Shown piece after piece: positions 26,775-35,309 of a stretch of DNA of 64,000 nt. The DNA comes from Pseudomonas panipatensis (GTDB lineage: Bacteria; Pseudomonadota; Gammaproteobacteria; Pseudomonadales; Pseudomonadaceae). Within the stretch, counting starts at the first letter, position 1. Each line of letters starts with the position of its first letter. The notes below the pieces were generated by a model. The model saw only the letters and a program-made list of their open reading frames with translations, was not told the DNA's origin and made no database searches. A program made the translations under genes and the position numbers. The DNA lies in contig NZ_FNDS01000004.1 of NCBI RefSeq assembly GCF_900099785.1, forward strand, positions 62,001 to 126,000. The letters run 5' to 3'.

Positions 26775-27899
26775 ATGAACGACCCAACCCAACCCACCCA
26801 AGCGGATGTTTTCAGCTACCTGGCCCTGCTGCCGCAGCAAGGCGGCTCGGACATGTTCTTCAGTGTCGGCGCGCCGCCGCATATCAAGGTCGAAGGCCAT
26901 AGCCGCCCGGTGGGCGAGCGCCCGTTGCTCGCCGGCGAAGTGCGCCTGCTGGCCTGTCAGTTGATGACGCCGGAGCAGATCGCCGATTTCGAGCGCGACC
27001 TGGAGATGAACCTGGCCATCAGCGTGCCCGGCAGCGGACGCTTCCGCGCCAACATGTACTTCCAGCGCGGCGACGTGGCCATGGTCGTGCGCCTGATCAA
27101 GGAGCAGATCCCGGACACCGCCAGCCTCGGCCTGCCGCCGATCCTGGAGAAGCTGGCGGTGCAGGATCGCGGGCTGATCCTGGTGGTGGGCGCGGCCGGC
27201 TCGGGCAAGTCGACCACCCTCGCCTCGCTGCTCGACTTCCGCAACCGCCATCGCAGCGGCCACATCGTCTGCATCGAAGACCCCATCGAATTCCTCCACA
27301 GCCACCAGCGCTCGATCATCGACCAGCGCGAGGTGGGGCTGGACACCCACAGCTTCGCCGATGCCCTGCGCAATGTGCTGCGCGAGGCGCCGGACGTGAT
27401 CATGCTCGGCGAAATCCGCGACGGCGAAACCATGCAGCAAGCCCTGCACTACGCCGAAACCGGCCACCTCTGCGTGGCCACCCTGCACGGCACCAGCAGC
27501 CGCCACGCGATCGAGCGCATCGCCCGCTTCTTCCCCGACGAGGCACGCCACCAGGTACTGGCCGACCTTTCGCAGAACCTCCTGGCGCTGATCGGCCAGC
27601 GCCTGGTGCCGGGCACCTCGCAGCGGCGGGTGGCGGCGGTGGAACTGGTGCTGGGCACCCCGCACATCCGCGGGCTGATCCAGCGCGACGAACTGACCGA
27701 TCTCAAGGCCGCCACCGAACGCGCCCTGGAACACGGCATGCAGAGCTTCGACCAGAGCCTCTACCAACTCATGGAAGCCGGGCGCATCAGCGTGGCCGAC
27801 GCGCTCAAGTTCGCCGACTCGCGCACCGACCTGAGCCTGAAGATCAAGCTGGAACGCGGCTTCGAGAACGACGAGACAGGCGGCATGTTCGGCGCCTGA
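26775..27899 (+). CDS. PilT/PilU-type retraction ATPase
   Basis: 374 residues with a PilT-like N-domain (1-110) and a RecA-like ATPase: Walker A GAAGSGKST near 140, Asp box CIEDPIEFLHSH, Walker B/Glu box DVIMLGEIRD and His box ATLHGTSS. The IDQREVGLDTHSF stretch is closer to PilU than to PilT. These motors depolymerise type IVa pili. It stands outside any pil cluster here, followed by an unrelated-looking lipoprotein gene, so it is probably an accessory retraction motor. The start is preceded by GCGGAGG. Confidence 0.9.
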   Translation: MNDPTQPTQADVFSYLALLPQQGGSDMFFSVGAPPHIKVEGHSRPVGERPLLAGEVRLLACQLMTPEQIADFERDLEMNLAISVPGSGRFRANMYFQRGDVAMVVRLIKEQIPDTASLGLPPILEKLAVQDRGLILVVGAAGSGKSTTLASLLDFRNRHRSGHIVCIEDPIEFLHSHQRSIIDQREVGLDTHSFADALRNVLREAPDVIMLGEIRDGETMQQALHYAETGHLCVATLHGTSSRHAIERIARFFPDEARHQVLADLSQNLLALIGQRLVPGTSQRRVAAVELVLGTPHIRGLIQRDELTDLKAATERALEHGMQSFDQSLYQLMEAGRISVADALKFADSRTDLSLKIKLERGFENDETGGMFGA

Positions 27900-28054
27900 A
27901 CGGCGTGCCGCTCACGTCGTCGCCAGACAATGGCGTCAATACCTCGGGACGATTCCCCGGGCCTGCGGATTCCAGGCACGGGGGTCTCCCGGCTATGCTT
28001 GGCGCTTCGGGCCGCCCGCCATTCACGTCCGCCATCTGCCGCCGAGGGACCTTC

Positions 28055-28552
28055 ATGGGCCTGCTTCACCCTTACATTCGCCTCGCCGCGCTGGGCCTGC
28101 CGCTCTGGCTCGCCGGTTGCGCCAGTCAGCCCGCCGAGGAACAGCACCAGCTCTACCGCAACGACATGCTCCAGGCGAAGCTGCTGATCGCCTCGGCCGA
28201 CCCGGCCAACTACGCCCTGGCCAACTCCCTGCTCGACCGCGCCAAGGACCATGACCAGCGCGGCGAAGCGTCCTTCTACGACGCCCTGCTGAAAATCCGC
28301 CAGCACGCCCCGGCGGAGCAGGTGCTGCCCTTGCTGGAGCGCGCTGCCAATGCCGACCAGCCCTACGCGGTCGCCCTGCTCTACCGCGCCTACAGCCAGC
28401 CGATGCTGGTGCAACACGCCGATCCGCAGCGAGCTGCCCAGTACCGCGCGGCCTATGCCCAGCTGGACGTGGCCAAGAGCGGCTATCCGTCGTTCGAGCG
28501 CGCCCAGGAAATCGTCGAGATGCTGCTGACCCAGCAACCGCCGGCACAATGA
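28055..28552 (+). CDS. Lipoprotein of unknown function
   Basis: 165 residues from the ATG at 28055. The lipobox LAGC follows a 20-residue signal. The rest is helical with Sel1/TPR-like pairs (LLDRAKDHDQRGEASFYDALLK, AVALLYRAYSQP). It lies 155 bp after the PilU-like ATPase in the same direction, which hints at but does not prove a functional link with pili. It is convergent with the yihY gene, only three bases between the stops. Confidence 0.68.
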   Translation: MGLLHPYIRLAALGLPLWLAGCASQPAEEQHQLYRNDMLQAKLLIASADPANYALANSLLDRAKDHDQRGEASFYDALLKIRQHAPAEQVLPLLERAANADQPYAVALLYRAYSQPMLVQHADPQRAAQYRAAYAQLDVAKSGYPSFERAQEIVEMLLTQQPPAQ

Positions 28553-28555
28553 CGC

Positions 28556-29464
28556 TCAGCGGTCTCGATCGTGCCGCTGGCGGTCCTCGTCGCTGGCCGG
28601 CGCGGCGGGGCTGGCGTCGTGCGGCAGGTGGTGCTCGATCACCGCGTTGAGTTCGGCGCCCAGCAGCAGCACGGCGGCGGAGATGTAGAAGTACAGCAAG
28701 AGCACGATGATGGCGCCGACGCTGCCGTACATGGCGTTGTAGTCGGCGAAGTTCTGCACGTAGAAGCCAAAGGCCAGGGACGCACCGACCCAGGCGACCA
28801 CCGCCAGCACCGAGCCCGGACTGATCAGGTGGAAGTGCTGCCGCACGTTGGGCGTCACGTGGTAGATGGCCGCCACCAGCATGGTCATCAGCAGTATCAC
28901 CAGCGGCCAGCGCAACCACGCCCAGAGAATCACCACGTAGCGTTCGAGACCGATCTGCTCGGCGATCCAGCCCATCACCCAGGGGCCGAGGATCATCAGC
29001 GCGCTGATCAGCAACACCAACAGCACCAGGCCCAGGGTATGGAAAACCGACAACGGCACGCGCTTCCACAGCGGGCGCGTCTCGGGCACGTTGTAGGCGG
29101 CATTCAGCGCGGTCATCAGCGAGCGCACCGCCGACGATGACGACCACAGCGCGACGATGATGCCGATGGACAGCAGCCCGCCCTGGCGCCGCTGCAACTG
29201 GTCGATCACCGGGTTCACCTGCGCCAGCGCCTGGGCCGGCAGCACGTAGGCGGCCTGCTCGCGCAGCCAGGCGAAGAACTCCGGCAGATGCAGGAAGCCC
29301 AGCAGGGCGATGAGGAAGAGCAGAAAGGGAAACAGCGAGAACAGTCCCTGGTAGGCCAGCGCCGCCGCATAGGTGGGCATCTGGTCCTCGAGGAACTTCG
29401 TGACGGTCAGCTTCAGCAGCGTCCAGGGGCCCAGGCGCAGGCCGCGCAAATCCATGAATCGCAT
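28556..29464 (-). CDS. yihY: YihY/BrkB-family inner-membrane protein
   Basis: 302 residues from the ATG at 29464 (AAGGAAA upstream). The family motifs are clear: PTYAAALAYQGLFSLFPFLLF, ALWSSSSAVRSLMTALNAAYN, then PGSVLAVVAWVGASLAFGFYV and a final GAIIVLLLYFYISAAVLLLGAE. Six TM helices are expected. Once misnamed ribonuclease BN, the family is of uncertain function. A much longer frame extends into the divergent promoter region and is not supported. Confidence 0.9.
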   Translation of the reverse strand: MRFMDLRGLRLGPWTLLKLTVTKFLEDQMPTYAAALAYQGLFSLFPFLLFLIALLGFLHLPEFFAWLREQAAYVLPAQALAQVNPVIDQLQRRQGGLLSIGIIVALWSSSSAVRSLMTALNAAYNVPETRPLWKRVPLSVFHTLGLVLLVLLISALMILGPWVMGWIAEQIGLERYVVILWAWLRWPLVILLMTMLVAAIYHVTPNVRQHFHLISPGSVLAVVAWVGASLAFGFYVQNFADYNAMYGSVGAIIVLLLYFYISAAVLLLGAELNAVIEHHLPHDASPAAPASDEDRQRHDRDR

Positions 29465-29672
29465 CCGCCGGTTTCCTTGATGGCTGCTGGCTGGGAGACG
29501 GTCGGCGACGACCACCCGTGGCGCCCGACGCGGCGAGCAGGTTGCGCAAACGTCGGACCACTCTGGCAAGCCTAGCCAGCTTGGGCGCCAAGGTGAAGTG
29601 GCGCGGCGGCCGGGCAAGCGTGCGAATTGGCCTATACACTGACGGGCAACCGACAACCGGAGGAAAGCCCGC

Positions 29673-30173
29673 ATGCCCCAGCCGATGGAACGTCCCACCC
29701 CGCTCTCGCGCCGCGCCCCGCAACGCCTGTGCGGCGCCCTGGTCATTGCCCTGCTCGGCGCCACCCTCGCCCTTCAAGCGGTGGACGCCCGGGCCGAAGC
29801 GACGCAGGACGAAGCCACCTTCCTCAAGGAGTCGGTGGCCTTCTTCGATCAGCAGACCAAGACCAACCTGCCGGTGCAGGTGGACAAGGTGACGCGCCTG
29901 GTGAGCATCCACCTCGACCCGGACAGCAAGGTGTTGCACTACCACTACGGAGTTTCCAGCATGACCGCCGACGGGCTCGGCGCGGCCGGTCTGGACAAGT
30001 TCCGCGGCGACATGCGCAGCCAGTTGGAACGTAGCACCTGCGCCCAGCCGATGCTGCTGCAGCGCATCAGCCAGCACGACATCCGCATCGCCCACGACTA
30101 CGACGGCAGCGACGGCAAGCCGCTGGCCAGCGTCGAGATCGATCCCAAGGTCCTGCAATGCCCGCAAGGATGA
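29673..30173 (+). CDS. Secreted protein of unknown function
   Basis: 166 residues. A signal peptide of about 41 residues (the core is LVIALLGATLALQ, cleavage near DARAEA) precedes a small domain with LPVQVDKVTRLVSIHLDP and two cysteines (STCAQP, LQCPQ) likely to form a disulfide. The layout resembles short periplasmic proteins that sit near YihY in pseudomonads, but I do not recognise a family. GGAGG lies eight bases before the ATG. The next small gene overlaps its 3' end. Confidence 0.68.
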   Translation: MPQPMERPTPLSRRAPQRLCGALVIALLGATLALQAVDARAEATQDEATFLKESVAFFDQQTKTNLPVQVDKVTRLVSIHLDPDSKVLHYHYGVSSMTADGLGAAGLDKFRGDMRSQLERSTCAQPMLLQRISQHDIRIAHDYDGSDGKPLASVEIDPKVLQCPQG

Positions 30174-30358
30174 GCCGCGCCGACTTCCACCGCGACAACG
30201 CCGAACGCGCCGCCAGCGAGGCTCGCCGCCTGCTGGCCGAGCGTCAGGCCCTGGCTGGCCGCTGGCTGCCCTGGGTGGCGACCGAGCTGTACCGCCTGAG
30301 CCCGCCGGAATTCGCCGCCATGGTGCGCCGTGAGCTGGAGCGCCTGAGCGACGTCTGA
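30158..30358 (+). CDS. Small Arg-rich protein of unknown function
   Basis: 66 residues, helical and basic, with AASEARRLLAERQALAGRWL and PEFAAMVRRELERL. It starts 16 bases before the stop of the secreted protein gene in another frame, with AAGG seven bases upstream, so it is probably translated by coupling. An ATG four codons later could also be used. No known family. Confidence 0.6.
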   Translation: MPARMSRADFHRDNAERAASEARRLLAERQALAGRWLPWVATELYRLSPPEFAAMVRRELERLSDV

Positions 30359-30485
30359 CACGGCCGGCAGCGCAGACAGCAACTATGCTGTAAGAAGATG
30401 GGTTCCATTCGCCATGGCGAGTGGCGCCGAGGAGCGCAAAGCGCAGGGAGGCATCCCCTTCCAGTCACCCTCGGAGGTGAAGGTC

Positions 30486-30617
30486 ATGAGCAAAGGTTTG
30501 GGTCCGCACAAAGAAGCGAAGAAAAAGCCACTGAAAAACGCCCATGAAAAGCGCATGGCGAAAAAACAGAAGAAGTCTGGCCAATCGCTACTCGGCAAGC
30601 GCACAGAAGAATCCTGA
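30486..30617 (+). CDS. Small Lys-rich protein of unknown function
   Basis: 43 residues, about one third Lys or Arg (KKKPLKNAHEKRMAKKQKK). CGGAGGTGAAGG lies directly upstream of the ATG. It is followed after seven bases by a strong hairpin. Composition suggests binding to RNA, DNA or the ribosome. It is probably a real expressed microprotein because the ribosome binding site and terminator frame it closely. No family recognised. Confidence 0.62.
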   Translation: MSKGLGPHKEAKKKPLKNAHEKRMAKKQKKSGQSLLGKRTEES

Positions 30618-30624
30618 CCCCGGG

Positions 30625-30660
30625 GGCGGATAACCCTGTCATGGGTTATCCGCCTTCACT
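30625..30660 (+). terminator. Strong hairpin after the Lys-rich microprotein gene
   Basis: GGCGGATAACCC (30625-30636) pairs perfectly over 12 bp with GGGTTATCCGCC (30643-30654) around a six-base loop, followed by TTCACTTT. It may work for the plus-strand gene and for the convergent deformylase gene. Confidence 0.78.
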
Positions 30661-30708
30661 TTCCCTCCCCGCTCGACATCACCTGGCCAGGGCAAAGCAC
30701 CGGGCCGA

Positions 30709-31272
30709 TCAGCCGCGCGTGCTGGAAGTGCTCAGCCGACGCCCCTCGGGGTCGAGATCGGGGAACAGCACCTCGGTGAAGCCGAAACGGCTGAAATCGC
30801 TGATCCGCGACGGATACAGACGCCCGATCAGGTGGTCGCACTCATGTTGCACCACCCGCGCATGGAAGCCGTCGACACTGCGGTCGATCGGCTGCCCCTG
30901 CGGATCGACGCCCTGGTAGCGGATGCGCCGGTGCCGGCTCACCGTACCGCGCAGGCCGGGCACCGAGAGGCAGCCCTCCCAATCGGCCTCCAGCTCATCG
31001 TCCAGTGGCGTGATGCGTGGATTGAGCAGGATGGCCGCCGGCACCGCCGGCGCGTCCGGGTAACGCTCGCTGCGCTCGAAACCGAAGATCACCAGTTGCA
31101 GGTCGACGCCGATCTGCGGCGCCGCCAGGCCGACACCGCCGACGTGGCGCATGGTGTCGAACATGTCTTCGATCAGCCGCTGCAACTCGGCGCTAGCGAA
31201 CATCGACGCGGGCACCGGCGGCGCAATGCGCAGCAGGCGCTCGTCACCCATCTTGAGAATTTCGCGGATCAT
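30709..31272 (-). CDS. def: Peptide deformylase
   Basis: 187 residues from the ATG at 31272, with GAGG five bases upstream. It carries the three signature motifs: [18 protein letters not shown] and QHECDHLIG (Cys and two His bind iron, Glu is catalytic). It removes the N-formyl group from nascent proteins. This copy is not beside fmt, so it is probably a second deformylase and not the housekeeping copy. The HECDH form is the usual one. Confidence 0.93.
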   Translation of the reverse strand: MIREILKMGDERLLRIAPPVPASMFASAELQRLIEDMFDTMRHVGGVGLAAPQIGVDLQLVIFGFERSERYPDAPAVPAAILLNPRITPLDDELEADWEGCLSVPGLRGTVSRHRRIRYQGVDPQGQPIDRSVDGFHARVVQHECDHLIGRLYPSRISDFSRFGFTEVLFPDLDPEGRRLSTSSTRG

Positions 31273-31534
31273 GCCAGCCTCGTCGCTGTGCTCATCATGG
31301 CAATCCATGGTCGTCTAAGCGGCCGTGCAGGACAAGCGATAAGCGGGTCGGGCGGGCACCAGCGTCGGCTGAATCGACGCACGCCGCCCACCGTCGGGCG
31401 GCGTTCGGGCGGAAAGGCCCGGTGCTAGACTCAAACCAGGCGCAAGCCGGCAAATGTCCGCGTTTCGCCGGTCGATCAGCGCCGATCGCGGATGAAACTC
31501 TGGGGTCACTCGGGGGGCTGGAAGGAGGTCTGCC

Positions 31535-32089
31535 ATGAACAGGCATTACTACATCAGTGACAGCCTGGATGAACTGGAGCACCTGGAAAGCGAACTCAAG
31601 GCCAACGGCATCGAGACGGAGCAGATGCATGTGCTCAGCGAGCAGGATGCCGAACTCGGGCAGCGCAGGCTGCACGAAGTCCCCGAAGTCATGCGCAAGG
31701 ATGTGGTGCGCGGCGGCAAGTACGGCCTGGGCATCGGCCTGGCGCTGGCTGTCGTGGTGGTGCTGCTCGGCTACCTCGCCGGCTGGAGCGAAACCGCCGC
31801 CGGCTGGGTGCCGGTGCTGTTCCTCGCGGCGGTGCTGCTCGGCTTCTGCCTGTGGGAGGGCAGTTTCTTCGGCCTGCAGCGTCCCAGCGGCGACATGCGC
31901 CGCTTCGGACCGCGCCTGCATGCCGGCCAGCACGTTTTCTTCGTCGACGTGCAGCCGGACCAGGAACCGCTGCTGGACATGGTCGTGGGCCATCACCCAC
32001 GCCTGGAAGTCGCTGGCTTCGGCGCCGCGATGCCGCGCTGGGTGCTGGCCTGGGAACAGGCGTGGCACCGCTTCAAACGCATGATGTAG
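31535..32089 (+). CDS. Membrane protein of unknown function
   Basis: 184 residues. A soluble N-terminal domain (1-60, DSLDELEHLESELKANGI) of ferredoxin-like pattern is followed by two TM helices (about 66-85 and 91-108) and a C-terminal soluble domain with HVFFVDVQPDQEPLLDMVVGHHP. AAGGAGG lies before the ATG. Pseudomonads carry similar proteins annotated only as hypothetical; an N-terminal domain that binds a small regulator is possible. No operon partner. Confidence 0.72.
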   Translation: MNRHYYISDSLDELEHLESELKANGIETEQMHVLSEQDAELGQRRLHEVPEVMRKDVVRGGKYGLGIGLALAVVVVLLGYLAGWSETAAGWVPVLFLAAVLLGFCLWEGSFFGLQRPSGDMRRFGPRLHAGQHVFFVDVQPDQEPLLDMVVGHHPRLEVAGFGAAMPRWVLAWEQAWHRFKRMM

Positions 32090-32110
32090 GGGCAGCGAGG
32101 CAATCGCCGC

Positions 32111-32141
32111 GGCTTGAATCGAGGCAGTTTCGCTTCAAGCC
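32111..32141. terminator. Hairpin between convergent genes
   Basis: GGCTTGAA (32111-32118) pairs with TTCAAGCC (32134-32141) in the 65-bp gap between the membrane protein gene and the cvfB-like gene. It lacks a T-tract. A role in stopping transcription from either side is plausible. Confidence 0.45.
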
Positions 32142-32154
32142 GGGCGCGGGCCGC

Positions 32155-32991
32155 TCAGCGCAGTTCGATGCGGTCGTCGAAGATGCTGATCAGGCCCTGC
32201 TTGAACAGGCCGCCGATGGCCTTCTTGAAGTTGCCCTTGCTCACGCCGAAGTGCTGGCTGATCAGTTCCGGCGGGCTCTTGTCGGAAAGCGCCAGGCTAC
32301 CGCCGGCGGCGCGCAGCTCGGCGAGAATTTTCTCGCTGAGGTCGTCGCGGGCGGCCTGGCCGACCGGTTGCAGGCTGAGGCTGATCTTGCCGTCAGCGCG
32401 GACTTCCTTGATGTAGCCCTTCTCGCGCATGCCGCCACGCAGGAACTTGAACATCTCGTTCTTGTGGATCAGGCCCCAGTGCTTGCCATTGATGATGGCC
32501 TTGAAGCCGAGGTCGGTGCGTTCCACCACCAGCAGGTCGACCTCTTCGCCGGCGCGGTAATCGGCCGGGGTGTTGTCCAGGTAGCGGTCCAGGCGCGCGG
32601 TGGCGGTGATGCGCCGGGTGCGCTCGTCGAGGTAGACGTAGACCACGCAGTAGTCCCCGACCTGCAACGGGCGCTTCTCTTCCGAGTGCGGCAGCAGCAG
32701 GTCCTTGGGCAGGCCCCAGTCGAGGAACAGGCCGACGCGGCTGACCTCGACCACCTTGAGGCTGGCGAAACCGCCGACCTGCACCTTGGGCTTGAGGGTG
32801 GTGGCGATCACCCGGTCTTCGCTGTCGAGGTAGACGAAGACGTTCAGCCAGTCCCCCTCTTCAGTGGGCTCGTCCTTGGGGACGTAACGCTTGGGCAGGA
32901 GGATCTCGCCGTGCGGGCCGCCGTCCAGGTACAGCCCGAAGTCGGTGTGCTTGACCACCTGCAATGAATTGAAACGCCCGATGACTGCCAT
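32155..32991 (-). CDS. cvfB: S1-domain RNA-binding protein, CvfB/YitL-like
   Basis: 278 residues: three S1-like OB-folds in a row (starting near VVKHTDFGLYLDGG, VVEVSRVGLFLDWG and VVERTDLGFKAIING) and a winged-helix C-terminus (about 210-278, ISQHFGVSKGNFKKAIGGLFKQGLI). This is the CvfB layout; in Staphylococcus the protein binds RNA and affects virulence gene expression. The Pseudomonas role is unknown. It is transcribed alone. Confidence 0.9.
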   Translation of the reverse strand: MAVIGRFNSLQVVKHTDFGLYLDGGPHGEILLPKRYVPKDEPTEEGDWLNVFVYLDSEDRVIATTLKPKVQVGGFASLKVVEVSRVGLFLDWGLPKDLLLPHSEEKRPLQVGDYCVVYVYLDERTRRITATARLDRYLDNTPADYRAGEEVDLLVVERTDLGFKAIINGKHWGLIHKNEMFKFLRGGMREKGYIKEVRADGKISLSLQPVGQAARDDLSEKILAELRAAGGSLALSDKSPPELISQHFGVSKGNFKKAIGGLFKQGLISIFDDRIELR

Positions 32992-33044
32992 AACCGTTAC
33001 CTCGAATCAGGGCCGCGCATTCTACGCGTTGGCGCGCCGCGGCG

Positions 33045-34808
33045 TTACTGTCCCTGGCCGAACTGCAGTTCCGCCAGGCGCGCGTACAACGGATTGCTGC
33101 CGACCAGTTCGGCATGACGCCCCAGGGCGAGCAGGCGGCCCTGGTCGATCACCGCGATGCGGTCGGCATTCAGCACGGTCGCCAGGCGGTGGGCGATGAC
33201 CAGGGTGGTGCGCCCGCTCATCAGCCCCGGCAGGGCCTGCTGGATCAGGTGTTCGCTCTCGGCATCGAGCGCGCTGGTGGCCTCGTCGAGCAGCAGGATG
33301 GGCGCGTCCACCAACAGCGCGCGGGCGATGGCCAGGCGCTGGCGCTGCCCCCCGGAAAGGCCGATGCCGCTCTCGCCGAGGTGTGTGCGGTAGCCCTCGG
33401 GCAACGTGCGGATGAACTCGTCGGCGTGGGCCGCGCGGGCCGCCGCCTGCACCTCGGCGTCGCTGGCAGCGGGACGCCCATAGCGCAGATTGTCCTCGAC
33501 GCTGCCATAGAACAGCGCCGGATTCTGCGAGACCAGGGCGAAGCAGCGGCGCAGGTCACGCGGGTCGAGACGGGCGATGGGCCGGCCGTCGATACGGATT
33601 TCGCCCTGCTGCGGGTCGAAGAAGCGCAGCAACAGGTCGAACAGGGTCGATTTGCCGGCCCCGGAAGGCCCGACCAGGGCCAGGGTCTCACCGGGACGGA
33701 TGTCCAGGTCGATGCCATCGATGGCCCAGTGCTGCGGTCGGGACGGATAGGCAAAGCGCAAGCCGTCCAGCTCGATGTGCCCGGCGACCGTCGTCGGCAA
33801 CGTGAGCAGGCCGCTCTGCGGCGCCTGTATTTCGTTGCGCGCCCGCAGCAGCTCGGCGATACGCTCGGCGGCGCCGGCGGCGCGCTGCAGTTCGCCCAGC
33901 ACCTCGCTGAGGGTGCCGAAAGCCATGCCGACGATCAGGCTGTAGAAGACGAAGGCGGCCAGCGCGCCGGGGGAGATGCGCCCGGCGATGACGTCCATTC
34001 CGCCGACCCAGAGCATCACCCCCACCGCTCCCAGCACCAGGAGGATTACCACGCTGACCAGCCAGGAGCGCTGCAGGATGCGCTTGCAGGCGGTGGCGAA
34101 GGCCGCTTCCACGGTGTGGCCGAAGCGCTCGCGGTCCTGCGCCTGGTGGTTGTAGGCCTGCACGGTCTTGATCTGCCCGAGGGTTTCGCCGACGTAGCTG
34201 CCGACCTCGGCGACGCGGTCCTGGCTCTGCCGCGACAGGTGACGCACGCGGCGGCCGAACAGCAGGATGGGCACGATCACCAGCGGCAGCGCGAGCACCA
34301 CAATGCTGGTCAGCTTGGCGTTGGTGACGAACATCAGGATCACCCCGCCGATCAGGGTCAGGGCGTTGCGCAGGGCCATCGACAACGAGGAGCCGATCAC
34401 CGTCTGCAACAAGGTGGTGTCGGCGGTGAGGCGCGACTGGATTTCCGAGGCGCGGTTGCTTTCATAAAAGCCCGGATGCAGCTCGATCAGGTGGTCGAAG
34501 ACGCGCTGACGAATGTCGGCGACGAAGCGCTCGCCGATCCAGGACACCAGGTAGAAACGCACGAAGGTGCCGATCGCCAGCCCTGCCACCAGCACGAAGA
34601 ACAGCAGGATGGAGCGATTCAGCAGTTGTTCGGACTGGGTGATGAAGCCCTGGTCCACCAGCAGCCGGATGCCCTGCCCCAGCGACAGGGTGATGGCGGC
34701 GGTGAACAGCAAGGCCAGCAACGCCCCCAGGGCCCGCCAGCGATACGGGGCGAGGAACGCGCGGGCCAGGCGCAGCGCGTTGCGCTGGCGGGCAGAAAGC
34801 AGGGGCAT
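33045..34808 (-). CDS. ABC exporter, fused permease and ATPase (MsbA-like)
   Basis: 587 residues. Six TM helices in the first 310 residues form a type IV exporter transmembrane domain. The ATPase has Walker A GPSGAGKST near 383, Q-loop FALVSQNPALF, signature LSGGQRQRL and Walker B ILLLDEATSALDAES with H-loop AHRLAT. It works as a homodimer or half-transporter. Lipid A flippase MsbA is one relative, but this lone gene without lpxK is more likely a multidrug or lipid exporter. The substrate is not evident. Confidence 0.9.
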   Translation of the reverse strand: MPLLSARQRNALRLARAFLAPYRWRALGALLALLFTAAITLSLGQGIRLLVDQGFITQSEQLLNRSILLFFVLVAGLAIGTFVRFYLVSWIGERFVADIRQRVFDHLIELHPGFYESNRASEIQSRLTADTTLLQTVIGSSLSMALRNALTLIGGVILMFVTNAKLTSIVVLALPLVIVPILLFGRRVRHLSRQSQDRVAEVGSYVGETLGQIKTVQAYNHQAQDRERFGHTVEAAFATACKRILQRSWLVSVVILLVLGAVGVMLWVGGMDVIAGRISPGALAAFVFYSLIVGMAFGTLSEVLGELQRAAGAAERIAELLRARNEIQAPQSGLLTLPTTVAGHIELDGLRFAYPSRPQHWAIDGIDLDIRPGETLALVGPSGAGKSTLFDLLLRFFDPQQGEIRIDGRPIARLDPRDLRRCFALVSQNPALFYGSVEDNLRYGRPAASDAEVQAAARAAHADEFIRTLPEGYRTHLGESGIGLSGGQRQRLAIARALLVDAPILLLDEATSALDAESEHLIQQALPGLMSGRTTLVIAHRLATVLNADRIAVIDQGRLLALGRHAELVGSNPLYARLAELQFGQGQ

Positions 34809-34918
34809 GGACGACTCGGACAGGCCAGGGGCAGTGCGCGCAGAGTAGCACCGGCACCCGCCCCCGGCGATGGCACGGACCGCTCAGGCAATTGCCGCCC
34901 CGAAGGCTGCTCATTTCG

Positions 34919-34926
34919 TGTACAAT
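34919..34926 (+). promoter_or_regulatory. Candidate extended -10 element
   Basis: TGTACAAT (TG extension and TACAAT) lies 37 bp before the favoured ATG of the following small gene. No clear -35 hexamer was found at the usual distance; extended -10 promoters often do without one. Confidence 0.4.
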
Positions 34927-34962
34927 GGCCAGCCAATTCGCGAATGACAAGGTATGGCAGAC

Positions 34963-35154
34963 ATGACTACCAAGCCCTCCACCCGCCAGAAATCGATGCC
35001 CAAGCCCCCCGCGGCCGTCGAGACCCGTGAATCCCTGGAGGCGCAAGTGGCTGCCTTCCTCAATTCCGGCGGCGAGATCCAGCAGATCGCCAAGGGCGTC
35101 ACCGGGCAGAACTACGGTGCGCCGAGCCGCCACATCAGCCTCGGCAAGAAGTAA
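34963..35154 (+). CDS. Small conserved protein of unknown function
   Basis: 63 residues from the ATG at 34963, which has AAGG about nine bases upstream; the ATG at 34954 is too near that site. The N-terminus is basic and disordered (TTKPSTRQKSMPKPP), followed by one helix (SLEAQVAAFLNSGGEIQQIAKG) and a short tail. The GGEIQ(Q/K)I pattern occurs in small pseudomonad proteins of unknown role. A strong terminator follows, so it is a single-gene transcript. Confidence 0.72.
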   Translation: MTTKPSTRQKSMPKPPAAVETRESLEAQVAAFLNSGGEIQQIAKGVTGQNYGAPSRHISLGKK

Positions 35155-35169
35155 CCGGAAAGTCCCTGG

Positions 35170-35200
35170 AGCCCGCCGCACATGGCGGGCTGCCTTTTTC
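35170..35200 (+). terminator. Intrinsic terminator
   Basis: AGCCCGCC (35170-35177) pairs with GGCGGGCT (35184-35191) around GCACAT, followed by GCCTTTTTC. It ends the small gene 16 bp upstream. Confidence 0.9.
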
Positions 35201-35309
35201 TCCGCGCTCGACGATCCCGCCACCGACACCCCGCCGCACCCTTCCAGCACCCCGCACGCCTCGTCCACGCGGGTTACACTAACGCCCCTTCCTACGCCGT
35301 GCCCCTGCC

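Noticed and set aside
28053..30167. 704-codon minus-strand frame covering yihY and the secreted protein gene
   Set aside because: It is in a different frame from yihY and would contradict two well-supported genes; no ribosome binding site or domain.
33114..35030. 638-codon frame opposite the ABC exporter, and a similar 734-codon frame opposite ccmF (43428-45632)
   Set aside because: Both are Gln/His/Arg-rich shadows of genes with clear catalytic motifs.
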